The translations under genes were made by a program, and so were the position numbers. The notes under the pieces were generated by a model. It was given only the letters and a program-made list of their open reading frames with translations, searched no databases and was not told the origin of the DNA. A DNA stretch of 6,032 nucleotides from Sulfuricurvum sp. (GTDB taxonomy: Bacteria > Campylobacterota > Campylobacteria > Campylobacterales > Sulfurimonadaceae). Where the stretch lies: assembly GCA_024635855.1 (NCBI GenBank), contig JAGXHZ010000128.1:1-6032 (forward strand). The letters are read 5' to 3'. Shown one piece after another: positions 1 through 6,032 of the stretch (positions are counted from its first letter, which is position 1; the number at the start of each line of letters is the position of its first letter).

Positions 1-625
1 CAGGTATGGTATTGTTGATTTGTGGAAGAATATCTAAAATCGCTTTGGCTAAATCCCGTGCGTATGTCGGAGTTCCTACTTGATCGAAGATTACCCCTAA
101 GGAATCGCGTTCTTTACCTAAACGAAGCATGGTTTTTACAAAGTTAGCTCCAAAGGACGAATAGACCCAAGACGTACGGATGATAATGGTATTGTTAGGT
201 GCAACGTCCAAAATGGTGTTCTCACCATCACGCTTGGTTCGTCCGTAAACTCCTTGCGGATCGGTGGGATCGGTTTCGATGTAAGGAGAAAAGTTTTTGC
301 CATCAAAGACATAGTCGGTTGAAACATGAATGAGTGAAATGTTTTTCTTTTGTGCAATTTTTGCAAGCATTGAAACTGCACGATGGTTGATCGTGTTGGC
401 AAGTTCTTCATCCGATTCGGCTTTATCTACCGCCGTATAAGCAGCACAGTTGATGATGGCATCAAATGTTTTATCCTCAAAATAATCTTCCAGTTTGCAG
501 ATATTGCTTAAATCCAGTGTGTTACGATCGGCAAAGGTAAACTCGTGCTGGGGATACAAGGTACTTAATGCTCTGATTTCACTTCCCAGTTGCCCATTTG
601 CTCCTGTAACGAGAATTTTAGACAT
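1..625 (-). CDS. rfbD: dTDP-4-dehydrorhamnose reductase RfbD/RmlD (3' end outside window)
   Basis: Reduces dTDP-4-dehydro-L-rhamnose to dTDP-L-rhamnose with NAD(P)H, the last step of the cytoplasmic rhamnose-donor pathway. The visible 208 codons show a short-chain dehydrogenase/reductase fold of the RmlD type: the nucleotide-binding glycine loop VTGANGQLG at residues 6-14, NCAAYTAVDKAE at 59-70, STDYVFDG at 102-109, the catalytic YxxxK as YGRTK at 127-131 (Tyr127, Lys131), and the RmlD-typical DQVGTPT at 181-187. The frame is open to the window edge. Family members are usually about 285-300 residues, so roughly 80-90 C-terminal residues lie outside; this is an edge cut, not decay. The ATG at 625-623 overlaps the end of rfbC by 8 bases and has an AAGGG ribosome binding site just upstream, inside rfbC, suggesting translational coupling. 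Confidence 0.95.
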   Translation of the reverse strand, partial: MSKILVTGANGQLGSEIRALSTLYPQHEFTFADRNTLDLSNICKLEDYFEDKTFDAIINCAAYTAVDKAESDEELANTINHRAVSMLAKIAQKKNISLIHVSTDYVFDGKNFSPYIETDPTDPQGVYGRTKRDGENTILDVAPNNTIIIRTSWVYSSFGANFVKTMLRLGKERDSLGVIFDQVGTPTYARDLAKAILDILPQINNTIP

Positions 626-1208
626 CTGTACCCTTTAGGGTGTAGAGGTTTTCAGTAAAGTCAAAATGATCTGCATTTGCAAAGCTTGGTTGTACTGTGT
701 CTTTGGCTGAAAGTTGCAGTTGAGCTTTTTCGACTATCCAGTCAATATTCAAAGCAGGATCATCAAATGCCATACCCCGATCACATTCGGGGCTGTAATA
801 GTTATCGACTTTATAGGCGAAGGTACATGTTTCAGAGAGGACAACAAACCCATGGGCAAATCCTCTTGGGATTAATAGTTGGCGTTTGTTCTCACCCGAA
901 AGACGAACCGCAACGTGCTGACCGAAGGTTGGTGAACCCTCACGAATGTCAACGGCAACATCAAGAACCTCTCCCTCGATAACCCGAACAAGTTTGCTCT
1001 GAGCATGGGGAGGGAGCTGATAATGCAATCCCCGTAATACTCCATAAGAGCTGGAGGATTCGTTGTCTTGACAGAACGGGATAGGGAAGCCTAAGAAGGC
1101 TTCGAGTTTGTCTGCTCGAAACGTCTCCACAAAATAACCCCGTGCGTCACCGTGAACCTTTGGATCGATGATGATGACATCATGGATGGCTGTACGGGTG
1201 AATGTCAT
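618..1208 (-). CDS. rfbC: dTDP-4-dehydrorhamnose 3,5-epimerase RfbC/RmlC
   Basis: Epimerises C3 and C5 of dTDP-4-dehydro-6-deoxyglucose to give dTDP-4-dehydro-L-rhamnose, the substrate of RfbD encoded next to it. The 196-residue product is complete for this cupin-type family. Visible landmarks are [10 protein letters not shown] at 21-30 (substrate-binding Arg/Glu), GVLRGLHYQ at 56-64 with the likely catalytic base His62, Lys72, [11 protein letters not shown] at 86-96, the RGFAHGF segment at 115-121, Tyr132 within [11 protein letters not shown], and Asp170 in LSAKD as the likely partner of His62. Catalytic roles are assigned by alignment from memory to characterised RmlC proteins. The start ATG overlaps the rfbA stop in an ATGA arrangement, so translation is probably coupled to rfbA. 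Nothing looks broken or unusual. Confidence 0.97.
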   Translation of the reverse strand: MTFTRTAIHDVIIIDPKVHGDARGYFVETFRADKLEAFLGFPIPFCQDNESSSSYGVLRGLHYQLPPHAQSKLVRVIEGEVLDVAVDIREGSPTFGQHVAVRLSGENKRQLLIPRGFAHGFVVLSETCTFAYKVDNYYSPECDRGMAFDDPALNIDWIVEKAQLQLSAKDTVQPSFANADHFDFTENLYTLKGTDV

Positions 1209-2095
1209 TCTTCGATTTTCCCTTCGTTAGCACGACGGATCAGGTATTGACCGTATTGGTTTTTAGAGAGAGGTTTAGCCAGTTCAAGGAGTTTTTCTTT
1301 GGTGATGTAGCCCATTTCGTAAGCAATCTCTTCAAGACAGGCGACTTTGAGTCCTTGACGATTTTCAATGGTTTGGATGAACATACTGGCTTCCAATAGA
1401 CTTTCGTGCGTACCCGTATCCAGCCATGCAAACCCACGTCCCATGAGTTCGACTTTGAGAGCGTTTTGAGCAAGATACTCTTGGTTGACGGTGGTAATCT
1501 CTAATTCACCTCTATCAGAAGGTTTAATATTTTTGGCAATTTCGACAACACTGTTGGGATAAAAATACAGCCCGATAACGGCATAAGAACTTTTAGGTTT
1601 TGCGGGTTTTTCTTCGATGGAGAGGACATTTCCCTCTTTATCAAACTCAGCAACCCCATAGCGTTCCGGATCTTTGACCCAGTAGCCAAATACGGTTGCC
1701 TTTTTCTCTTCGGTGACATTGCGTACCGATTGTGCCAGCAGCTTGGTGAGACCATGACCGTGGAAGATATTGTCACCCAATACGAGACACACATCATCAT
1801 TTCCGATAAAATCAGCACCCAGGATAAACGCCTGTGCCAAACCATCGGGGGAAGGCTGAACGCAATATTCAAAACGCATCCCGATGTCACTGCCATCCCC
1901 TAGGAGTTCTTCGAAACGCGGTAAATCTGTAGGAGTAGAGATAATAAGCACCTCAGTAATCCCAGCAAGCATCAACACTGAGAGAGGGTAGTAGACCATC
2001 GGTTTATCGTAGATGGGAACGAGCTGCTTACTCCCCCCTTTGGTGATAGGATAGAGGCGTGTTCCGCTTCCGCCGGCTAAAATAATGCCCTTCAT
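1205..2095 (-). CDS. rfbA: glucose-1-phosphate thymidylyltransferase RfbA/RmlA
   Basis: Joins dTTP and glucose-1-phosphate to give dTDP-glucose plus pyrophosphate, the committed step towards dTDP-L-rhamnose. The 296-residue product is full length for the long RmlA class. It begins with the nucleotidyltransferase signature [13 protein letters not shown] at 6-18, followed by [18 protein letters not shown] (22-39) with the conserved lysine near 23. LGDNIFHG at 106-113 carries the metal-binding Asp108, IEEKP is at 160-164, GELEITTVN at 196-204, and [10 protein letters not shown] at 224-233 carries the second metal-site Asp226. The ATG overlaps the galU stop by 4 bases (ATGA), and its own stop overlaps rfbC the same way. 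UDP-glucose and dTDP-glucose synthesis are therefore expressed from one transcript using the same glucose-1-phosphate pool. This protein differs clearly in sequence from the upstream GalU although both share the fold. Confidence 0.97.
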   Translation of the reverse strand: MKGIILAGGSGTRLYPITKGGSKQLVPIYDKPMVYYPLSVLMLAGITEVLIISTPTDLPRFEELLGDGSDIGMRFEYCVQPSPDGLAQAFILGADFIGNDDVCLVLGDNIFHGHGLTKLLAQSVRNVTEEKKATVFGYWVKDPERYGVAEFDKEGNVLSIEEKPAKPKSSYAVIGLYFYPNSVVEIAKNIKPSDRGELEITTVNQEYLAQNALKVELMGRGFAWLDTGTHESLLEASMFIQTIENRQGLKVACLEEIAYEMGYITKEKLLELAKPLSKNQYGQYLIRRANEGKIEE

Positions 2096-2916
2096 TGTTT
2101 CTTTTCCTTTTCATATAACCCTACTGTTGCTTGAACATAACCGTCAATGCTACCACAATCATAACGTTTGCCGTGGAAACGATAGGCAATAACATTGCCC
2201 GCACGTGCTTGTGTCATCAGTGCGTCGGTGATTTGGATCTCGCCCCCTTTTCCCGGTGCCGTTTCACGTAAGATTTCAAAGATATCTGGGGTGAGGATGT
2301 AGCGTCCAATGATGGCAAGGTTGCTTGGCGCATCGGCGGGGGAAGGTTTTTCGACCATCGTATCGACACGGTAGATATTCTCTGCAATTTGGGCTCCTGC
2401 GATCACACCGTATTTGTGAGTCTGGGAGGGATCGATCTCTTCGATGGCTACAATGCTGCACTGATACTCATTGTAGAGCTTCACCATCTGTGCCAATACT
2501 CCCTCATCATCATTCACACATAAATCATCGGCGAGGACAACGGCAAACGGTTCGTTCCCGATCAATGTTTCTCCTGTGAGGATCGCATGACCTAATCCCC
2601 CCATAAATGATTGCCTAGTATAGGAAAAGGTACAGTTATCGATGATGTCACGGATATCTGCAAGCATCTTTTCTTTATCTGTCCCCTGAATCTGATGCTC
2701 CAACTCGTAACTCACATCGAAGTGATTCGCAATCGCCTGTTTACCCCGTCCGGTGATAATCGCCATCGTGTTCATCCCAGCACCCATCGCCTCTTCGACA
2801 CCGTACTGGATCAGAGGTTTGGTGAGGACTGGGAGCATCTCTTTAGGAATAGCTTTGGTCATAGGGAGAAATCGCGTACCGTATCCGGCAGCGGGAAAAA
2901 GACATTTTCGAATCAC
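2092..2916 (-). CDS. galU: UTP-glucose-1-phosphate uridylyltransferase GalU
   Basis: Makes UDP-glucose from UTP and glucose-1-phosphate, feeding glycan assembly and, where GalE exists, UDP-galactose. The 274-residue product has [20 protein letters not shown] at 7-26 (nucleotide loop with Lys25), GLGHAI at 107-112, VVLADD at 126-131 with likely metal ligand Asp130, MVEKP at 187-191, and [10 protein letters not shown] at 224-233; these are diagnostic of bacterial GalU rather than RfbA. The start is GTG at 2916-2914. A GGAG ribosome binding site lies 6 bases upstream and an in-frame TAG stop sits just before it, so no longer start is possible. It is the first gene of galU-rfbA-rfbC-rfbD and follows a 134-base gap that probably holds the operon promoter. 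The nearby galE remnant suggests that conversion of its product to UDP-galactose at this locus has been lost. Confidence 0.97.
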   Translation of the reverse strand: MIRKCLFPAAGYGTRFLPMTKAIPKEMLPVLTKPLIQYGVEEAMGAGMNTMAIITGRGKQAIANHFDVSYELEHQIQGTDKEKMLADIRDIIDNCTFSYTRQSFMGGLGHAILTGETLIGNEPFAVVLADDLCVNDDEGVLAQMVKLYNEYQCSIVAIEEIDPSQTHKYGVIAGAQIAENIYRVDTMVEKPSPADAPSNLAIIGRYILTPDIFEILRETAPGKGGEIQITDALMTQARAGNVIAYRFHGKRYDCGSIDGYVQATVGLYEKEKKQ

Positions 2917-2922
2917 ACTGAT

Positions 2923-2926
2923 CTCC
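2923..2926 (-). promoter_or_regulatory. ribosome binding site fixing the GTG start of galU
   Basis: Read on the minus strand the sequence is GGAG followed by a 6-base spacer and GTG. The ATG further upstream (in AATGGATTATAG) is out of frame with GalU and runs into TGA after seven codons, and an in-frame TAG precedes the GTG. The GTG at 2916 is thus the only supported start. Confidence 0.75.
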
Positions 2927-2947
2927 TATAATCCATTTATTTGTGGG

Positions 2948-2953
2948 ATTTTA
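2948..2953 (-). promoter_or_regulatory. possible -10 box for the galU-rfbACD operon
   Basis: In the gap before galU the minus strand reads TAAAAT in an AT-rich context, about 31 bases before the GTG start, which fits a short leader. No convincing -35 element is seen. Campylobacterota sigma-70 promoters often lack a conserved -35 and rely on AT-rich tracts (established for Campylobacter and Helicobacter), so its absence is not decisive. A TTTACA further upstream could alternatively serve as a -35 for a less good -10. This is a pattern match only. Confidence 0.3.
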
Positions 2954-2992
2954 TCGTTTTGTTGCTTACTATTTGTTTTAGTCTATAAATGT

Positions 2993-3010
2993 AAAAGAGG
3001 GTTTTCTTTT
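2993..3010 (-). terminator. weak inverted repeat after the toxin gene
   Basis: An exact 6-base inverted repeat (AAAAGA, 6-base loop, TCTTTT on the minus strand) lies 41-58 bases after the toxin stop. It is AT-rich with little stem stability and has only a short T run as part of its own arm. It could be a poor intrinsic terminator separating the toxin-antitoxin transcript from galU, or a chance match in AT-rich DNA. I see no better terminator anywhere in the window. Confidence 0.2.
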
Positions 3011-3050
3011 ATATATCGCAATTTCCAATTTTCAAGCTCCAAGGATGTCA

Positions 3051-3386
3051 TCAACATCCAAAATATTTGCAAAAAGCTCTATGAAAATTTTGATAAGCAT
3101 TGAAAGATAAAATTCCATATTTTTTTACAATAACTGATTTTGACACCACAAAGGTTTTACGGATCATCAGCTTCGATTGTACAGGTAAATTTCCTTCTAA
3201 AAAATCCAACATATCAATGACAATTTCATCTTGATATAATTTTTGAATCTTACTGCTTATAGGAATCGCAATAAAATCATCGTGAGGCAAGTTGTCTTTA
3301 AAAACCAATACTGGTCTCATTTTCGATTGCTTCATATCGCTAAAATAAAACGTACAAAGGACCACATCTCCCTGCACTATTTCCAT
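3051..3386 (-). CDS. MazF/PemK-like endoribonuclease toxin
   Basis: The 111-residue product resembles the MazF/PemK family, toxins that cleave mRNA until bound by a cognate antitoxin. Family-like features are the N-terminal GDVVLCTFYFSD at 6-17 (first beta strands of the barrel), Lys-Met-Arg-Pro-Val-Leu-Val at 22-28 with the conserved Arg24-Pro25, IAIPISSK at 39-46 where a Ser takes the place of the usual catalytic-region Thr, and SKLMIRKTFVVSK at 71-83, matching the family's D/S-x-(V/L)-x-x-(I/L)-R region. Length is typical. The start ATG lies inside the last codons of the upstream antitoxin gene, a 10-base overlap typical of toxin-antitoxin pairs. A hand count over 3181-3300 gives 35 G+C in 120 bases (29%), against 57 in 120 (47.5%) over 1681-1800 in rfbA, which suggests acquisition by transfer. 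Activity and RNA target cannot be read from sequence. Confidence 0.8.
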   Translation of the reverse strand: MEIVQGDVVLCTFYFSDMKQSKMRPVLVFKDNLPHDDFIAIPISSKIQKLYQDEIVIDMLDFLEGNLPVQSKLMIRKTFVVSKSVIVKKYGILSFNAYQNFHRAFCKYFGC

Positions 3387-3604
3387 ATCTCATCCTCTTC
3401 GATACCTTTCCAATCATCTATGAGATTGGCTGAATGGTTAGAGAAAGCTTGGATATCATAGTTTGAGGAATCAATAAGCTCTTCTGATGCAGCAGGAACA
3501 ATTTTATCTTCAATAATCTCTAATTTTTTTGTGCTTAAATTTGATAATAAAAACATAATATGATCGTATATACTATCTTGAACTTTCAATGTAATGGTAT
3601 GCAT
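3377..3604 (-). CDS. probable antitoxin partner of the MazF/PemK-like toxin
   Basis: A 75-residue protein directly upstream of, and overlapping, the toxin gene. I do not recognise its family with certainty. The N-terminus (MHTITLKVQDSIYDHIMFLL, residues 1-20) has a strand-then-helix pattern compatible with a ribbon-helix-helix-like DNA-binding domain. The middle is charged (LEIIEDK at 28-34), and the tail is acidic and aromatic (IDDWKGIEEDEIWK at 62-75), as in antitoxin tails that wrap around a MazF-type toxin and block its active site. The ATG at 3604-3602 has a GGAG ribosome binding site 6 bases upstream. Antitoxin-first order, small size and the 10-base overlap are the main evidence. Antitoxins of this kind usually repress their own promoter, so autoregulation is likely but unproven. 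Base composition is AT-rich like the toxin gene. Confidence 0.75.
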   Translation of the reverse strand: MHTITLKVQDSIYDHIMFLLSNLSTKKLEIIEDKIVPAASEELIDSSNYDIQAFSNHSANLIDDWKGIEEDEIWK

Positions 3605-3610
3605 TTCAAA

Positions 3611-3636
3611 CTCCTAACAGAATTTTTTAAATCATA
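3611..3636 (-). promoter_or_regulatory. likely promoter -10 and ribosome binding site of the toxin-antitoxin pair
   Basis: In the 67-base gap between the galE remnant and the antitoxin, the minus strand has TATGAT (3636-3631), a good sigma-70 -10 match, then an AT-rich stretch and GGAG (3614-3611) six bases before the antitoxin ATG. The predicted leader would be only about 20 bases. No clear -35 is visible. This suggests the pair is transcribed independently of aroA-ispH. I found no convincing palindrome here to serve as an antitoxin operator. Confidence 0.45.
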
Positions 3637-3671
3637 TCAAACTTCAGGTTAATCATTCCCAAATTTTATTT

Positions 3672-4126
<455 letters not shown>

Positions 4127-4164
4127 ACAACACCTCCAAATCTACGTTCACGCAGATCAAAATA

Positions 4165-4989
4165 TTAAAGAGTACGAACTCGTTCCATAACCGACTGAAT
4201 AATCCAATCCGGAGTAGAAGCACCGGCACTGATACCGCAAAAGTTTTTACCCACAAACCATTCGGGATTTAAATCATCTGCACTTTCAATGTGATAGCTG
4301 CTGGGACACTCATCCAATGCAATTGAATGGAGCTGTTTGGTATTCGAAGAGTTTTTTCCTCCGATGACGATCATCACGTCCGCCTCACGCGCGAGCTTAC
4401 GGACGGCATCTTGGTTATCAAACGTTGCATTGCAAATCGTATTGAACACACGGACCTCTTTATGCGAAATCATCAGCTTTGAGACAATATTCTGATAATC
4501 TTCAATGCGGCGGGTTGTTTGCGCTACCACTGCCACCTTTTCACGCAAAGGCAGAGCATCGACTTCCTCTGCTGAATTTACAACATACGCTTTGCCTGTC
4601 GCGTAGCTCTTTACCCCTTTTATCTCCGGATGTTCTTCATCGCCAAAAATAAGGATATCGTAGCCTTGCGTACTCATCTCTTCACAAATCTGCTGCGGCT
4701 TGGTAACATAGGGACAGGTTGCATCGATCACATCAACGTTACGTTCGCGCAGTATCTCCAGCTCCTGTTTGGGAATACCATGCGTTCGAATAACTGCGGT
4801 ATCGCCGAATTCAAAACTGTCCAGATTGTCACTCAAGGCAACGTTAAAATCGCGTTTAAGCCGTTCTATTTCATTTGCATTATGGATCAGTGGACCGTAC
4901 GTGGATGAGTTTTTATTTTCTTCTGCGATTTTAATCGCCCGTTTTACGCCAAAACAAAAGCCGTAACTCTCTGCTAGTTGAATCTTCAC
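4165..4989 (-). CDS. ispH: 4-hydroxy-3-methylbut-2-enyl diphosphate reductase IspH
   Basis: Iron-sulfur enzyme of the MEP isoprenoid pathway that converts HMBPP to isopentenyl and dimethylallyl diphosphate in the cytoplasm. The 274-residue product is complete. The three cluster-binding cysteines are visible: Cys12 in [10 protein letters not shown], Cys92 in DATCPYV, and Cys186 in NTICNAT. Substrate-site residues are His36 (GPLIHN), His70 (IRTHGIP), His120 and Glu122 ([10 protein letters not shown]), the AQTT stretch at 156-159, GGKNSSNT at 210-217, and SAGASTP at 254-260. The start is GTG at 4989-4987, overlapping the aroA stop as GTGA, with an AGGTGG ribosome binding site inside aroA, so the two genes are probably translationally coupled. 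No terminator follows; a 108-base repeat-containing spacer leads to the galE remnant. Confidence 0.97.
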   Translation of the reverse strand: MKIQLAESYGFCFGVKRAIKIAEENKNSSTYGPLIHNANEIERLKRDFNVALSDNLDSFEFGDTAVIRTHGIPKQELEILRERNVDVIDATCPYVTKPQQICEEMSTQGYDILIFGDEEHPEIKGVKSYATGKAYVVNSAEEVDALPLREKVAVVAQTTRRIEDYQNIVSKLMISHKEVRVFNTICNATFDNQDAVRKLAREADVMIVIGGKNSSNTKQLHSIALDECPSSYHIESADDLNPEWFVGKNFCGISAGASTPDWIIQSVMERVRTL

Positions 4990-6032
4990 TTTTCCACCTT
5001 GGTACAGACACTTAAAAGGTCAAAGAAATTTGGGAATGACGTATTAATACACTCAATATCTTCTACTTCCATACCGCAACGTAACCCTGCAATCAAAAAA
5101 CTCATCGCGATGCGGTGATCTCCATAGCTGTTAACGACCGCTTTTTGCAACATTCCCCCCTGCACTGCATAACCGTCAGGATATTCTTCGGTTTCAATAC
5201 CGCAAAGATTTAGATTGTCCACTACCGTTTTAATGCGATCGGACTCTTTTACCCGAAGTTCTTCGGCATTTTTGATGATGCTTTTCCCTGATGCACATGC
5301 CATAGCGATAGAGAGGGCAGGCAATTCATCGATGAGCCATGAGATTTTATCTTCGACGATAACCGCTTTGAGCGGAGCGTATTTGACCGTAATATTTCCG
5401 ATGGGTTCATACTTTTCACTGGTTAACGTATAGGTAATATTTGCACCCATACGTTCAAGTACTTTGAAGGCTTCAATACGGGTGGGATTAAGGGTAACTC
5501 CCTCGATGACAACGATAGAATCAGGGGTGATTGCAGCCGCAACCGCAAAGAAAAAAGCACTGGATGGATCGGCGGGAACACGGATATTCAACGGTGAAAG
5601 AGGTTTGTCTAACGGCCAGATTTTTGTTTCCAAGCCATTGATTTCGATATGAGCACCCATCCCGCGAAGCATTCGCTCTGTGTGATCACGGCTAAGCTGT
5701 GGTTCACGAAAGGTACAAACATCGTCCGAACGCAATGCTGCCAGCATCATGGCACTTTTCACTTGAGCGGAGGCGATGGGGGAAGTATACTCAAAAGCTC
5801 TCAGAGAAGCTCCACGGATTGCAAGGGGGGCTAGATCGCCGTTATTGCGTCCATCGAGATTTGCACCGATTGCACGAAGAGGCTGTGTCACCCGTTTCAT
5901 CGGACGACGCTTGAGATATTCGTCTCCCGTGAGAATAAAATGACCTTGAGCAGAGGAAAGAAGCCCGCAAAAAAGCCGCATTCCTGTTCCGGAATTGCCA
6001 CAATCAAGAATTTCTGAACTCTCTTGTATCCC
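4986..6032 (-). CDS. aroA: 3-phosphoshikimate 1-carboxyvinyltransferase (EPSP synthase) AroA, 5' end outside window
   Basis: Transfers the enolpyruvyl group of PEP to shikimate-3-phosphate, the sixth step of the shikimate pathway to aromatic amino acids. The visible 348 codons are open to the window edge. Residues 10-19 read [10 protein letters not shown] and continue RLFCG, the conserved N-lobe active-site loop, so the first internal ATG (5981) is not the start. About 75-85 N-terminal residues lie outside. Other landmarks in visible numbering: SAQVK at 88-92, RDHTE at 115-119, NPTR at 182-185, the Asp of LIDELPALS at 235, the PEP-site motif LRVKESDR at 259-266, and GDHRIAMSF at 304-312. SAQxK, RxHxE and NxTR are hallmarks described for class II EPSP synthases, which tend to be less sensitive to glyphosate. 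It is the upstream partner of ispH. Confidence 0.96.
   Translation of the reverse strand, partial: GIQESSEILDCGNSGTGMRLFCGLLSSAQGHFILTGDEYLKRRPMKRVTQPLRAIGANLDGRNNGDLAPLAIRGASLRAFEYTSPIASAQVKSAMMLAALRSDDVCTFREPQLSRDHTERMLRGMGAHIEINGLETKIWPLDKPLSPLNIRVPADPSSAFFFAVAAAITPDSIVVIEGVTLNPTRIEAFKVLERMGANITYTLTSEKYEPIGNITVKYAPLKAVIVEDKISWLIDELPALSIAMACASGKSIIKNAEELRVKESDRIKTVVDNLNLCGIETEEYPDGYAVQGGMLQKAVVNSYGDHRIAMSFLIAGLRCGMEVEDIECINTSFPNFFDLLSVCTKVEK

Noticed and set aside
1..625. rfbD as a truncated pseudogene
   Set aside because: The reading frame is open and well conserved up to base 2; it simply leaves the window.
4986..5981. aroA starting at the ATG at 5981
   Set aside because: The frame stays open to the window edge, and the conserved active-site loop GNSGTGMR spans this codon, so it is an internal methionine of a cut gene.

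Overview
All convincing genes lie on the minus strand, so the window is read from right (6032) to left (1). Gene content is that of a bacterial chromosome. The coupled aroA-ispH pair, the compact galU-rfbACD operon and a base composition in the mid-40s % GC suggest a member of the Campylobacterota, perhaps a Sulfuricurvum- or Sulfurimonas-like organism. This is inference from protein style and gene order; no database search was possible.

Layout from upstream to downstream. (1) aroA (EPSP synthase), cut at its 5' end by the window edge, overlaps ispH (last step of the MEP isoprenoid pathway). These are housekeeping genes. (2) A 108-base spacer holds a strong ribosome binding site, a 27-codon possible small ORF and a cluster of short inverted and direct repeats. 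(3) A broken galE (UDP-glucose 4-epimerase) keeps its own ribosome binding site, its first 40 codons and its last 89 codons. About 209 central codons, including the catalytic residues, are missing, and the two ends are in different frames. (4) An AT-rich two-gene toxin-antitoxin module (small antitoxin, then a MazF/PemK-like toxin) has a likely promoter of its own. (5) A 134-base gap probably carries the galU promoter. (6) galU-rfbA-rfbC-rfbD are joined by 4, 4 and 8-base overlaps; rfbD runs off the left edge.

How the genes work together: GalU makes UDP-glucose. RfbA, RfbC and RfbD supply three of the four steps from glucose-1-phosphate to dTDP-L-rhamnose (the dehydratase RfbB is not in the window and may lie further left). 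Both are precursors for surface polysaccharide such as O-antigen or capsule. The galE remnant is an adjacent sugar-nucleotide gene that has been lost. The window therefore looks like the boundary between a housekeeping operon and a surface-polysaccharide region, with a toxin-antitoxin module and a gene deletion at the seam.

I see no RNA gene, CRISPR array, complete insertion sequence or recognisably new multi-gene system. The most notable points are the galE internal deletion, the AT-rich toxin-antitoxin module beside it, the repeat-like spacer upstream, and the class II signature of AroA.
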